A stretch of 60,206 nt of DNA from Cystobacterineae bacterium (GTDB taxonomy: Bacteria; Myxococcota; Myxococcia; Myxococcales; Myxococcaceae): NCBI GenBank assembly GCA_009782175.1, contig WRKR01000013.1:1-60206 (forward strand), written 5' to 3'. The notes beneath the pieces are model-generated. The model made no database searches, was not told the origin of the DNA, and saw nothing but the letters and a program-made list of their open reading frames with translations. Position numbers and translations under genes: made by a program. This document shows, piece by piece, positions 8,122 through 17,404 of the stretch. Numbering within the stretch: the first letter of the stretch is position 1; every line of letters starts with the position of its first letter.

Positions 8122-9840
8122 TTAAAAGCGGTCGGAGACCTGAGGGAGGGTGATGGGGAGAGGGATGTCCACTTCTTCTTTGGGGGGCTGTGCGGGCAAA
8201 ACAACCGTAAACCGGGAGCCTTTGCTAAAGTCACTCAGAACGCGGACCAATCCGCCATGGCCTTCGACGAAGCCTTTGACGATGGCCAAGCCAAGCCCTG
8301 CGCCGCCGAATTCGCGTGTGGAGCTGGAGTCCACCTGGAAAAAGCTGCGGAAGACGTTGTCGAGCTGGTCCTTGGGGATGCCGATGCCGGTATCTTCCAC
8401 CCACAGGCGATAGCCCAGCGTATTCAGCTCCGCCTGGTGCTCCTTCTCCGTGAGGACGACAGAAATTTTCCCTTGAGGCAGCGTAAACTTAATGGCGTTC
8501 GTCAAGAGGTTAATGAGCACCTGTTTCAAGCGCTCCTTGTCGCCCACAGCATCCGAGACGGCGGGAATATGCGCCGTAATGGTGAGTTTCTTTTTGGCCA
8601 GCCATGGCCGCACGCCGGCCAGAGCGATGCGCACAATTTCTCCGAGGGAGAGGGGCTCAAAATTCAGGTGGACTTTCCCCGCTTCTATTTGGGTAATATC
8701 CAACATCGAAGAAATTAATTTAAGCAGGGACTGGCTGCGCTCCAAAATGGTGGCGACATATTCAGCCTGCTCCATATTCATAGGTCCAGCCAGGCCTTCA
8801 GAAAGCATTTCTGAATAGCCTATAATGGAAGTAAGCGGCGTCCTCAACTCATGGCTGACGGTGGCGAGGAAAGAGGATTTGAGGCGATCCAACTCCAGCA
8901 ACTGTTGGTTCATCCGCAGGAGTTTGCGGTTTTGCTCTTCCAGCTCACGCGCATGCTCCAACATGGTTTCCACGTGCATGGAAGAGGCGAAGAAGACGCG
9001 TTGGCCTGAGGCCATCAGCAAGTGGAGGGTGGAGAAGAAGTGCTGGAGAATGCGCAAAACTTTGGACTCCGAAACCCTCCGCACTTTTTCCGCAAATGGG
9101 CCAAGCGGGTTAAACTTGTTTTCCGTGTGGAGGCCATCGCTCCCATTGCCACGCTCATTCCCAAGTTTATTGCCGCTCTCATTTTTGAGCTCACTGTCGT
9201 TCTCATTTTCGAGCTCATTGTCGCGCTCATTTTTGAGCTCACTGTCGCTCTCATTTTTGAGCGCACTGCCGCTCTCATTTTTGAGCTCACTGCCGCTCTC
9301 ATTTTCGAGCTCACTGTCGTTCTCATTTTCGAGCTCATTGTCGTTCTCATTCTCGAGCTCATTCCCGCTCTCATTCTCGAGCTCATTCTCGAGCTCATTG
9401 TCGAGCTCATTCCCGCTCTCATTCTCGAGCTCATTGTCGAGTTGCTCCGGCAGGAAGGGGCCGAAAAGGAGGCGGCCCAAGACGTCCCCGTCAAAGAGAA
9501 TGGGCATAAACAAATAGCGCATGCCCATAACGCAGGAGAGGGCCAATACCTGGGGGGAGGAGCACAAGAGTGTTGCGCCGTCGGTGGGGCTCAGGGGCCC
9601 ACTGGTCAGGCGGGAGACGGTGTGGGTGCAAACCTGGCGGCCCTCGGGTGTGGCGAAAACGGCAGAACAAAATCCGCCATTATCTGTTTTCGCATCCGCA
9701 AGCATTTGCCCTTCTTCGTCAAAAATGCGGATGCCGATGTGGTGCAAGATGGCAAACTCTCGGACCATGGCTGTGAGGATCTCGCTGCTGACAAGCTCTT
9801 TCAACAAAAGTTTTTTATCAAGCACAGACTCGGAGGGCAT
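8122..9840 (-). CDS. Cytoplasmic histidine kinase with PocR sensor domain interrupted by a repeat insertion
   Basis: 572 residues with no membrane segment. The N-terminal ~130 residues match a PocR-type sensory domain (IRIFDEEGQMLADA, FCSAV, a following Cys, then MRYLFMPILFDG and LGRLLFGPF). About 100 residues of NELE/NESG repeats (134-235) follow. The end of the PocR fold (NPLGPFAEKVRR...) appears only afterwards, so the array sits in a loop of the sensor. A coiled coil leads to the H-box with His330 in SHELRTPLT, then the N-box (LLTNAIKF), G1 (DTGIGIP) and G2 (GAGLGLAIVKG), all intact. Known role: PocR domains bind small ligands, typically hydrocarbon derivatives. The cognate regulator is not obvious; the only receiver protein here, at 33.9-35.3 kb, is distant. 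It sits between an MglA-like GTPase gene and DUF4175. Start ATG 9840 lacks a good ribosome site. Confidence 0.93.
   Translation of the reverse strand: MPSESVLDKKLLLKELVSSEILTAMVREFAILHHIGIRIFDEEGQMLADAKTDNGGFCSAVFATPEGRQVCTHTVSRLTSGPLSPTDGATLLCSSPQVLALSCVMGMRYLFMPILFDGDVLGRLLFGPFLPEQLDNELENESGNELDNELENELENESGNELENENDNELENENDSELENESGSELKNESGSALKNESDSELKNERDNELENENDSELKNESGNKLGNERGNGSDGLHTENKFNPLGPFAEKVRRVSESKVLRILQHFFSTLHLLMASGQRVFFASSMHVETMLEHARELEEQNRKLLRMNQQLLELDRLKSSFLATVSHELRTPLTSIIGYSEMLSEGLAGPMNMEQAEYVATILERSQSLLKLISSMLDITQIEAGKVHLNFEPLSLGEIVRIALAGVRPWLAKKKLTITAHIPAVSDAVGDKERLKQVLINLLTNAIKFTLPQGKISVVLTEKEHQAELNTLGYRLWVEDTGIGIPKDQLDNVFRSFFQVDSSSTREFGGAGLGLAIVKGFVEGHGGLVRVLSDFSKGSRFTVVLPAQPPKEEVDIPLPITLPQVSDRF
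9136..9441. repeat. 12/24-bp coding minisatellite in the kinase sensor
   Basis: About 25 units of 12 bp (paired as 24-bp units such as CTCATTTTCGAGCTCATTGTC plus three bases) encode alternating four-residue blocks: NELE, NESG, NEND, SELK, NERD. Neighbouring copies are close to identical at the DNA level, with the GAGCTC core recurring. All units are multiples of three, so copy-number change would lengthen or shorten the acidic linker without frameshift. Confidence 0.95.
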
Positions 9841-9874
9841 AAGGGGAAAAGGGCGGAACGACTTTTAGGTCATT

Positions 9875-10549
9875 TTAGAATTTGAGGGTGGAGGTGGAGG
9901 TATCAATGCGGCTGAATATTTTGCCTAAAAACTCTTCTTCGTCGATGTTGAGGTTTCGGGAGATATTAGAGCGGGCGTCCAGGTTTCGATAGGCGGCTTG
10001 CAAGAGTGCAAACAGTGTTTCCAGGACGCCGATGCCCTGAATGGCGATGGCGCTGATGAGTGGCTCTTTCCCGCGGGAGCGTGCCCGTTCCAACTCTTCG
10101 TCTGTTTGCGTATCCGGCAAGTCACGTTTATTAAATTGGATGATGGTGGGCACGGTTTCGGGGTTTAAACCTATTTCATGCATATTTTGCTGCATGTTTT
10201 TCCAATAGGCGTTGTTTTCCTCAGTGGCCTGGCGGCGGCTATCGGCGATGAAGGCCACCGCATCGCTGCCTTGGAGGACAATGCGCCGTGTAGCGTTGTG
10301 AATGACTTGTCCCGGCACCGTAAAAAGCTTGATTTTAATTTTAATTCCGGATTTGCTCTGGAAATAAACGGGGAGGAGGTCAAAAAACAGCGTGCGGTCA
10401 TCATGCGTAGGGATGGTGAGCAGTTGTCCACGGACAGAAGGCTCAACGCGGGAGTGGATGACTTGCAAGTTGGTGGTTTTTCCCGAGAGGCCGGGGCCAT
10501 AATAGACGATTTTTATCGTCAATTCTCTGTTTGCGTGGTTGAGTTGCAC
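9875..10549 (-). CDS. MglA-type small GTPase
   Basis: Translated from the GTG at 10549, giving 224 residues beginning VQLNHANREL, which matches how MglA-family proteins start. An open frame continues to 10786 but would run into the divergent acetyltransferase gene and has no matching homology. An ATG at 10626 is a further alternative. G1/P-loop GPGLSGKTT (18-26), the MglA-characteristic switch TVPGQ in place of DTPGQ, and G4 NKRD are all present. DRTLFFDLLP is another family signature. MglA in Myxococcus is a Ras-like switch setting cell polarity and motility. No MglB-type GAP is seen nearby. A C-terminal extension of ~40 residues (ARSNISRNLNIDEEEF...) follows the GTPase fold. It is 34 bp upstream of the PocR kinase gene, so the two are probably co-transcribed. 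Confidence 0.9.
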   Translation of the reverse strand: MQLNHANRELTIKIVYYGPGLSGKTTNLQVIHSRVEPSVRGQLLTIPTHDDRTLFFDLLPVYFQSKSGIKIKIKLFTVPGQVIHNATRRIVLQGSDAVAFIADSRRQATEENNAYWKNMQQNMHEIGLNPETVPTIIQFNKRDLPDTQTDEELERARSRGKEPLISAIAIQGIGVLETLFALLQAAYRNLDARSNISRNLNIDEEEFLGKIFSRIDTSTSTLKF

Positions 10550-10658
10550 GAGGTTGTTAGGAGAAAGAGGTGTTATATTCGAAGTGTATGGACTATACCA
10601 CAACTGAGCCGCATACAAGCCTAACATGGAGAAGGCTGTTAGATGAGAGGGTGAAGGG

Positions 10659-11219
10659 ATGGAGATGACAACAAACCAACAAGACTCAGCCCAAGGAGAA
10701 GCTGCAGCGCCACCGTTTGCGGAAGGGGGCAACGGGGGTGTGCAGGTTTTGAAGTTTGGGTTGCCTACAGAAGAAGAGTTGCCCATGTTGGCGCAACTCT
10801 ATGCTGTGCATGTGACGACAAAGGCTACAAGCCCCATGGAGGCTGCTTTTGAAGAGACCCAAGCGCGAGAGATGCTAGAAAAGTTTATGCGCCTCAGAGA
10901 GCGCATACAAGTTGCCCGTGTGGACGGACACGTTTTGGGCTTTGTCACCATAGAGCCCGACGGCCCTGTGCGAAGGGCGGCCTACCTTCGCCACCTTGTT
11001 GTGAAACCCGAATGCCGCAGGCAGGGGGTGGGCACCTCTTTGTTAAAGCGAGCCCACCACATGGCCCTGGAGATGTCCCGCAAAAGCCTTATATTGCGCG
11101 TAGACCCTTCCAATGAAAACCTTGTGGCCTTTGTACGCAAGGCCGGGTTTATGACGGTGGGGGCCCTCAGCAGCAAGAAAAGCGGCAAACTCAGGTTGCT
11201 GATGAGTTGCGAGCTTTAA
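10659..11219 (+). CDS. GNAT-family N-acetyltransferase
   Basis: 186 residues. An N-terminal extension of ~30 residues of low complexity (Gly/Ala/Pro) is followed by a GNAT fold. Motif A is clear: LRHLVVKPECRRQGVGTSLL, with the RRQGVG acetyl-CoA pyrophosphate loop. Motif B is present as NENLVAFVRKAGF. The substrate cannot be told. The divergent MglA-like gene starts ~110 bp away, so promoters for both must share 10550-10658. The gene stands alone on the plus strand, with 204 bp before the next gene. Confidence 0.9.
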   Translation: MEMTTNQQDSAQGEAAAPPFAEGGNGGVQVLKFGLPTEEELPMLAQLYAVHVTTKATSPMEAAFEETQAREMLEKFMRLRERIQVARVDGHVLGFVTIEPDGPVRRAAYLRHLVVKPECRRQGVGTSLLKRAHHMALEMSRKSLILRVDPSNENLVAFVRKAGFMTVGALSSKKSGKLRLLMSCEL

Positions 11220-11423
11220 AGTGTTTGGGGTGCGCACATATGAAGGGTTTTCCCCCGGGGTTTAGGGCAGGGAGCGCATAGAGGAGGCGTGGAACAGAAG
11301 AGCATATATGCCGCAAAGAGGTTGTTGTCCTCTTGCCATTTGAAATATGTTGGGGTGGTTTTTTTTTCGAAGGCTTCCTCGTCAAAAATTTGAAAGGGAA
11401 GTTGTGCAGGAAGGAGCATAAAC

Positions 11424-12248
11424 ATGAGCAGGTTGAGTTGTTTTTTGGCTTTGGGTTGTTTGTTGGCTTTGGTTTTCCCTCAAGCAGGTGCTGCGCAAGC
11501 TTCAGCTGAAGCACAAGCGCCCACTGAAGCACAAGCTCCACCCAAAATTGGAGGCGTAGAAGCTTTTAGCCCTCGGCACCCCAACAACATTTGGAAGCAA
11601 AACGCCAAGCTGATTTTTCAAGACAAAATACCTCTGCAGGCCCTCATCCTCGAGGAGGCCAAGAGAAGAGAAACCGCGCCAAGCAAAGAGGCTGAAGGCG
11701 CTGACAAAACACCCCCCAAACAGCCTGCCGCAGCTGCCTATGTCAAAGCGCGACACCAATATAAGCTTAACCCCAAGGCCATGGTTCTCTCTGAGTTTAT
11801 TAAACCGATGAAGGTGGATAAAGCCGAAGAGGAGGAGCTTAAAGCTTCCTTCACTGCGGGGATGGATGCGATGAGAGAAGCGGGGGCACAACTGGAGCGC
11901 AAAGACAACGTCAGCTTTGCCGTCGCTCTCATGCTGGCCTCCGCCTATGCTGTGCTCCAGGGAGAGGAGTTGGCAGGAGAAAAGCTTAAAACCCTCAGCC
12001 AAGCGATCGATCAAGTGCTCGGCAACGCCCCGCAGATGGATAAAATAGGGAATGCAGAAAAACAAAAACTGGTTGAGCGCTGTTTTCTTTCGTTAATATT
12101 GCTGCTCGGCTTCTACCAACAAGCCGCTGAGGCCAAAGACACCAACACCGTTGCAGAGCTCAAACTTGCCGCGCAACAACTGCTGGCACCCTTGAGCATG
12201 GACGGGAAAAACCTGAAGTCTTTGATAGAGCAAATGGCCAAGGAATAA
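11424..12248 (+). CDS. Exported helical protein, paralog A (possibly DUF6683-like)
   Basis: 274 residues with a strong ribosome site (AAGGAG, 8 bases before the ATG) and a signal peptide (MSRLSCFLALGCLLALVFPQAGAAQ). A Gln/Ala/Pro-rich linker partly made of EAQAPTEAQAPP repeats follows. The C-terminal ~160 residues are helical: YVKARHQYKLNPKA, then NVSFAVALMLASAYAVLQGEE, KQKLVERCFL and FYQQAAEAKD. This pattern recalls DUF6683-type exported proteins, but that match is from memory and weak. It is clearly paralogous to the next gene (12724-13503) over the signal peptide and the C-terminal half. A hairpin with 11-bp arms begins 45 bp after the stop. Confidence 0.8.
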   Translation: MSRLSCFLALGCLLALVFPQAGAAQASAEAQAPTEAQAPPKIGGVEAFSPRHPNNIWKQNAKLIFQDKIPLQALILEEAKRRETAPSKEAEGADKTPPKQPAAAAYVKARHQYKLNPKAMVLSEFIKPMKVDKAEEEELKASFTAGMDAMREAGAQLERKDNVSFAVALMLASAYAVLQGEELAGEKLKTLSQAIDQVLGNAPQMDKIGNAEKQKLVERCFLSLILLLGFYQQAAEAKDTNTVAELKLAAQQLLAPLSMDGKNLKSLIEQMAKE

Positions 12249-12723
12249 CTCAGCCTGCCCCTTTTAAAAAACCAGACAGGCTTCCCCTGCCTCACTGGAC
12301 ACCCTGCTTAGCAACACGGTGTCCAGTGGCGTGGCATTTGGCGGCATGCTGTTTGGCAAGGTGACTGCAGTGAGCTGGCTATAGGGCATGTAGAAATGGG
12401 CATATAGAAACACAGCGTTCAGCGGTATAATTTTTTAGCGATGCGGTGTCACAGGCACAGCTTCCAGAAAATGAAGGCCTGCTTGGCGTAGCAGGCGCTC
12501 CAGGGGTGGCACTTGTTTTGGGCAAGCCTTTTAAATATATTGCGAGAGCTTTAATATTGAATGGAGCCTGGAGACCGGTTTCAAAGTTAAATTGATTCTC
12601 CAGACCGGTTTCAAGGGAGGCGGGTGTGAGCGCGCTTCCAGTGGAAGCGGTTGAGCGGTGTTTTTAAGGGTGCTTTCTTTTCCACATTTGGAAAGGAAGC
12701 CGTGTAGATGAAGGAGCATAAAC
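12249..12723. repeat. 475-bp spacer with hairpin and GACCGGTTTC tips
   Basis: No gene is supported. It holds a hairpin with 11-bp perfect arms CACTGGACACC (12293-12303) and GGTGTCCAGTG (12318-12328), not followed by a T run. It also holds a direct duplication of GGGCAT-(G/A)TAGAAA near 12385-12410. Two copies of GAGACCGGTTTCAA / CAGACCGGTTTCAA lie near 12571 and 12601, which are tips of the dispersed repeat family. The last ~50 bases up to the next ATG resemble the region upstream of 11424, so the upstream segment was duplicated together with the gene. Confidence 0.7.
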
Positions 12724-13503
12724 ATGAGCAGGTGGAGTGGCTTTTTGGCCTTAAGTTGTCTGTTGGCTTTCATTTTCCCTCAAGGGGGGGCGGCGCAAAG
12801 AGTTATTTATAGGGATTCCAGGGATTATGAGGGATTCCCCGGCATTATCCGAATGCGGGGGGAGCATAATATGCAAATGCTGCAGAGCTATTTCGCTCTT
12901 CAAGAACAGGTGCAATTCCTTCAGCAGATGAAAGCCTTGCAGGAAGGCGCCCAGCAAGCAGCCCAAGGCCAGAAAGCACCACCGCCCCAACCGCCCTATG
13001 TACAAGCGCGCCACCAATATAAACACAGCCCCAACTCCACTGCGGTGGAGCAATTTATCCAAACTTTAAATGTGGAAGAAGCCAAAGCGGCCGAGTTGAA
13101 AGCCGCGCTGACTTTGGGCATGCAAGCTTTAATGGCTGAGGCAAAAAAACTGGGCCGCCAGGAAAACTTAAGTTTTTCTGTTGCTGTTTTGCTGGGCTCT
13201 TCCCATCTGATCCTCCATGGAGAAGAGTTGGGGGCGGCAAGGTTCCAAGCCCTGGCCCAAATGCTGGACCAATTTTTTGGAAGAAACCCCAAGTTGGACA
13301 ATGCCAAGGATGCGGACAAACAAAAACTCTCTGAGGGTTGTCAGCTCTCTGCCTTAATGCTCCTTGCGGCCTACCAACATGCCGTGGCAACGCAGGATGC
13401 CAAAGCCATTGAAGAGGCAAAGCTTGGCGCAAAACAGCTCCTCAAGTCCCTGGGCATAGACGAGAAAGACTTCAAACTCTTGCTCGAAAAACTCGCCAGT
13501 TAG
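12724..13503 (+). CDS. Exported helical protein, paralog B
   Basis: 259 residues, a tandem paralog of 11424-12248. The DNA around the start (AAGGAGCATAAACATGAGCA) is identical in the two genes, and the signal peptide (MSRWSGFLALSCLLAFIFPQ) is very similar. The middle differs: here there is a Tyr/Arg/Asp-rich stretch (VIYRDSRDYEGFPGIIRM), and then a Gln-rich helix. The C-terminal half realigns with YVQARHQYKHSPNS, NLSFSVAVLLGSSHLILHGEE, KQKLSEGCQL and YQHAVATQDA. Predicted periplasmic or secreted. No function can be assigned. It is followed by a dispersed repeat element and then convergent pccB. Confidence 0.8.
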   Translation: MSRWSGFLALSCLLAFIFPQGGAAQRVIYRDSRDYEGFPGIIRMRGEHNMQMLQSYFALQEQVQFLQQMKALQEGAQQAAQGQKAPPPQPPYVQARHQYKHSPNSTAVEQFIQTLNVEEAKAAELKAALTLGMQALMAEAKKLGRQENLSFSVAVLLGSSHLILHGEELGAARFQALAQMLDQFFGRNPKLDNAKDADKQKLSEGCQLSALMLLAAYQHAVATQDAKAIEEAKLGAKQLLKSLGIDEKDFKLLLEKLAS

Positions 13504-13544
13504 CTTGAGAGAATGGCCCAGCAGAGTGTTTCTTATAGGGTTGA

Positions 13545-13710
13545 AATAACCCTACAGGCCGCTTTCAATGGAGGCGGGCTTTTAAGCTCGTCTACTTCGA
13601 CCTCATGCCAAAACGAAGCTCCGGGAAGAATGCAAGAGCGAAGCTTTCGCATTTTTTCCGGAGCATAGTGCAGGCGAGCGAAAGCTCACCTGCATTGAAA
13701 CCGGTTTGTA
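13545..13710 (-). repeat. Dispersed repeat family member, reverse orientation
   Basis: Read on the minus strand from 13706 it begins GGTTTCAATGCAGG. It then shows an imperfect 9-bp-arm hairpin with a loop (GAAA on the plus strand) at 13671-13692, next TGCACTATGCTCCG, a GCGAAAGC-type hairpin, GCATGAGGTCGAAGTAGACGAG (13583-13606), and finally a GAAAGCGGCC end. The same order of blocks is found at 127-246. It separates the exported-protein pair from the convergent carboxylase gene. Confidence 0.75.
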
Positions 13711-13734
13711 GAATAAATTTAACTTGAAAACGGC

Positions 13735-15306
<1,572 letters not shown>

Positions 15307-15485
15307 CTATCATGAAATGAGCAGATGGAAGCAGCTTCTGCAGGGCCCTGTCGTTTTTTATGGGGCAAAGCCAGTTTAAGGCAGTTTTATGGAAAAGGCC
15401 CCACCTTAGAAACTTTATTTATGTGTCTTAAGCCAAATAGGTGTGAGTATGCCCCTATGGCGACGACTCGAAAGGTACCGACCCC

Positions 15486-16508
15486 TTGAATGACCACTTG
15501 AAAAACTTTGAAAGCCCCCCAGACGACCTGAGCTTGCAAAACATGAGCGCCCTGGCACAAGCACGCCACAACGTTATGGAAGAGTTAAGCAAACGCATTG
15601 TCGGCCAAAGCGAGGTGGTCGAGCACCTGCTGGTGGCCTTGTTTTCCAAAGGGCATTGCTTGTTTGTCGGCGTCCCGGGCCTTGCCAAAACCTTGCTCAT
15701 TTCCACGCTGGCCGAAGCCTTGGATTTGGGCTTTTCCCGTATACAGTTTACGCCGGACTTAATGCCCTCGGATATTACGGGAACGGAGGTGCTGGAAGAG
15801 GACAAAACCACCGGCCGCCGCTCCCTGCGCTTTTTGAAGGGCCCCCTCTTCGCCCACCTCGTTTTGGCCGATGAGGTTAACCGTACACCTCCAAAAACAC
15901 AGGCCGCCCTCTTGCAAGCCATGCAGGAATACCGCATTACGGCCGGAGGGCATACCTTTGAGTTGGAACAGCCCTTCCTCGTGTTTGCTACCCAAAACCC
16001 CATTGAGCAGGAAGGTACCTATGCCCTCCCTGAAGCCCAGTTGGATCGCTTTATGTTTCTGGTGGATGTGGGTTACCCTTCCCTTGAGGAAGAATGCCAA
16101 GTGGTGAAAACCACCACCGGAGGACAACCTCCCCCCTTAAAAAAAGTGCTCTCCCCTCAACGCATTGTGGAGCTCCAAGCCCTCGTGCGCCGCGTCCCCG
16201 CCCCAGAGCATGTGCTGCGCTATGCCGTGGCCCTCGCTCGCGCAACACGCCCCAAGGAGCCCGGTGCGCTGGACTTTGTGAAGGAGAATGTGGCCTTCGG
16301 CGCAGGCCCGCGCGCAAGCCAGTTTTTGGTGCTGGGCGCCAAGGCGCGCGCAGCCCTCATGGGACGCTTCGCCGCCAGCGCGGAAGATGTGAGGGCTGTG
16401 GCCAAACCCGTGCTCCGCCACCGCGTGTTAATGAGTTTTTCTGCCCAAACCGAAGGCTTTGACAGCGTGGAGTTGGTAGAGCGCATCCTCTCATACGTCA
16501 AACCCTAG
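15486..16508 (+). CDS. MoxR-family AAA+ ATPase
   Basis: 340 residues from a TTG start at 15486, with GAAAGG about ten bases upstream. An ATG at 15543 would drop 19 residues. Walker A is GVPGLAKT (62-69), Walker B LVLADEVNRTPPKTQAALL with the MoxR hallmark, and sensor 1 FATQNPIEQEGTYALPEAQ. A C-terminal lid domain follows. MoxR ATPases act as chaperone-like partners of von Willebrand factor A proteins. The next two genes encode exactly such partners (DUF58 and BatA), the first starting 8 bp downstream. Confidence 0.95.
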   Translation: MNDHLKNFESPPDDLSLQNMSALAQARHNVMEELSKRIVGQSEVVEHLLVALFSKGHCLFVGVPGLAKTLLISTLAEALDLGFSRIQFTPDLMPSDITGTEVLEEDKTTGRRSLRFLKGPLFAHLVLADEVNRTPPKTQAALLQAMQEYRITAGGHTFELEQPFLVFATQNPIEQEGTYALPEAQLDRFMFLVDVGYPSLEEECQVVKTTTGGQPPPLKKVLSPQRIVELQALVRRVPAPEHVLRYAVALARATRPKEPGALDFVKENVAFGAGPRASQFLVLGAKARAALMGRFAASAEDVRAVAKPVLRHRVLMSFSAQTEGFDSVELVERILSYVKP

Positions 16509-16516
16509 GAGAAGGT

Positions 16517-17404
16517 ATGCCCCACTTAAGCCTGCCCTTCCTCGCACAGCTTGCCACTTTTAAGCTGCGCGTGAAAACCTTGGCCCAAGGCATATTGACG
16601 GGCCTTCACAACTCCCCTCTCCAAGGACAAAGCGTCGAGTTTTCAGAACACAAAGAATATGCCCCAGGGGATGAGCTTTGCCACTTGGATTGGAAAGTGC
16701 TCGGCAAGTTGGACCGCTATTTTATTAAACGCTTTGAGCATGAGGCCAACATGCCCTTTGTACTCCTCGTGGATACCTCAGGCTCCATGGGCTATGGCGA
16801 AGAGACATATAACAAACTGGAGGTGGCTAAAGTGCTGGCCGGCGCCTTCGCCTGGGTGGCCTCCAAACAGCAAGACGCGGTGGGCCTGCTCTCCTTCTCC
16901 CAGGAAAAACCTCAACTGCTGCGCCCCAAAGCCCATGCAAACCACCTGAGCCTCATTCTCTCCCAATTGCAAAGCCTTAAAGCCCAAGGCGAAACCCACC
17001 TGGGCGCTGCCCTCGAAACCCTCTCAGCACAACTGCGCCGACGCGCTGTGCTGCTCGTCTTCTCTGACTTGCTTGACGAAAACCCCAACATGCTCTCCCA
17101 GCTGCTGAAACTGCGCACACAAAAATATGAGCTGGCCCTCTTCCACATTCTGCACAGCGATGAGTTAAACTTCCCTTTTGAAGAGCCCACCCTCTTCCTC
17201 TCTATGGAAGATGAACGCCGCCTTGAAATACACCCCCTTCGCCTTCGCCAAAGCTACCTGCAACATATGCAGCACTTTTTGAAAAATACCCGCAGCCAAT
17301 GCCAAACGGCAAACGTGGACTATGCCCTGGTACCCACCCATAACCCCCTGGAGCCCGTGCTGCTTCAATTTTTCGCCCAGAGGAAAAGAGGAAGGAGAAA
17401 ATGA
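16517..17404 (+). CDS. DUF58 protein (vWA-like, MoxR partner)
   Basis: 295 residues with a ribosome site AGGAG ahead of the ATG. The DUF58 signature lies near residues 41-60 (EFSEHKEYAPGDELCHLDWK), followed by a vWA domain with a complete MIDAS start DTSGSM (86-91). No transmembrane segment is visible, so the protein is cytoplasmic or peripheral. Its stop overlaps the next gene's start (ATGA), so BatA translation is coupled. Family knowledge: DUF58 proteins accompany MoxR in envelope or stress-related complexes whose clients are mostly undefined. Confidence 0.95.
   Translation: MPHLSLPFLAQLATFKLRVKTLAQGILTGLHNSPLQGQSVEFSEHKEYAPGDELCHLDWKVLGKLDRYFIKRFEHEANMPFVLLVDTSGSMGYGEETYNKLEVAKVLAGAFAWVASKQQDAVGLLSFSQEKPQLLRPKAHANHLSLILSQLQSLKAQGETHLGAALETLSAQLRRRAVLLVFSDLLDENPNMLSQLLKLRTQKYELALFHILHSDELNFPFEEPTLFLSMEDERRLEIHPLRLRQSYLQHMQHFLKNTRSQCQTANVDYALVPTHNPLEPVLLQFFAQRKRGRRK

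Noticed and set aside
10550-10786. N-terminal extension of the MglA-like protein
   Set aside because: It would overlap the divergent acetyltransferase gene, and MglA proteins start at the VQLN point. The ATG at 10626 remains possible.
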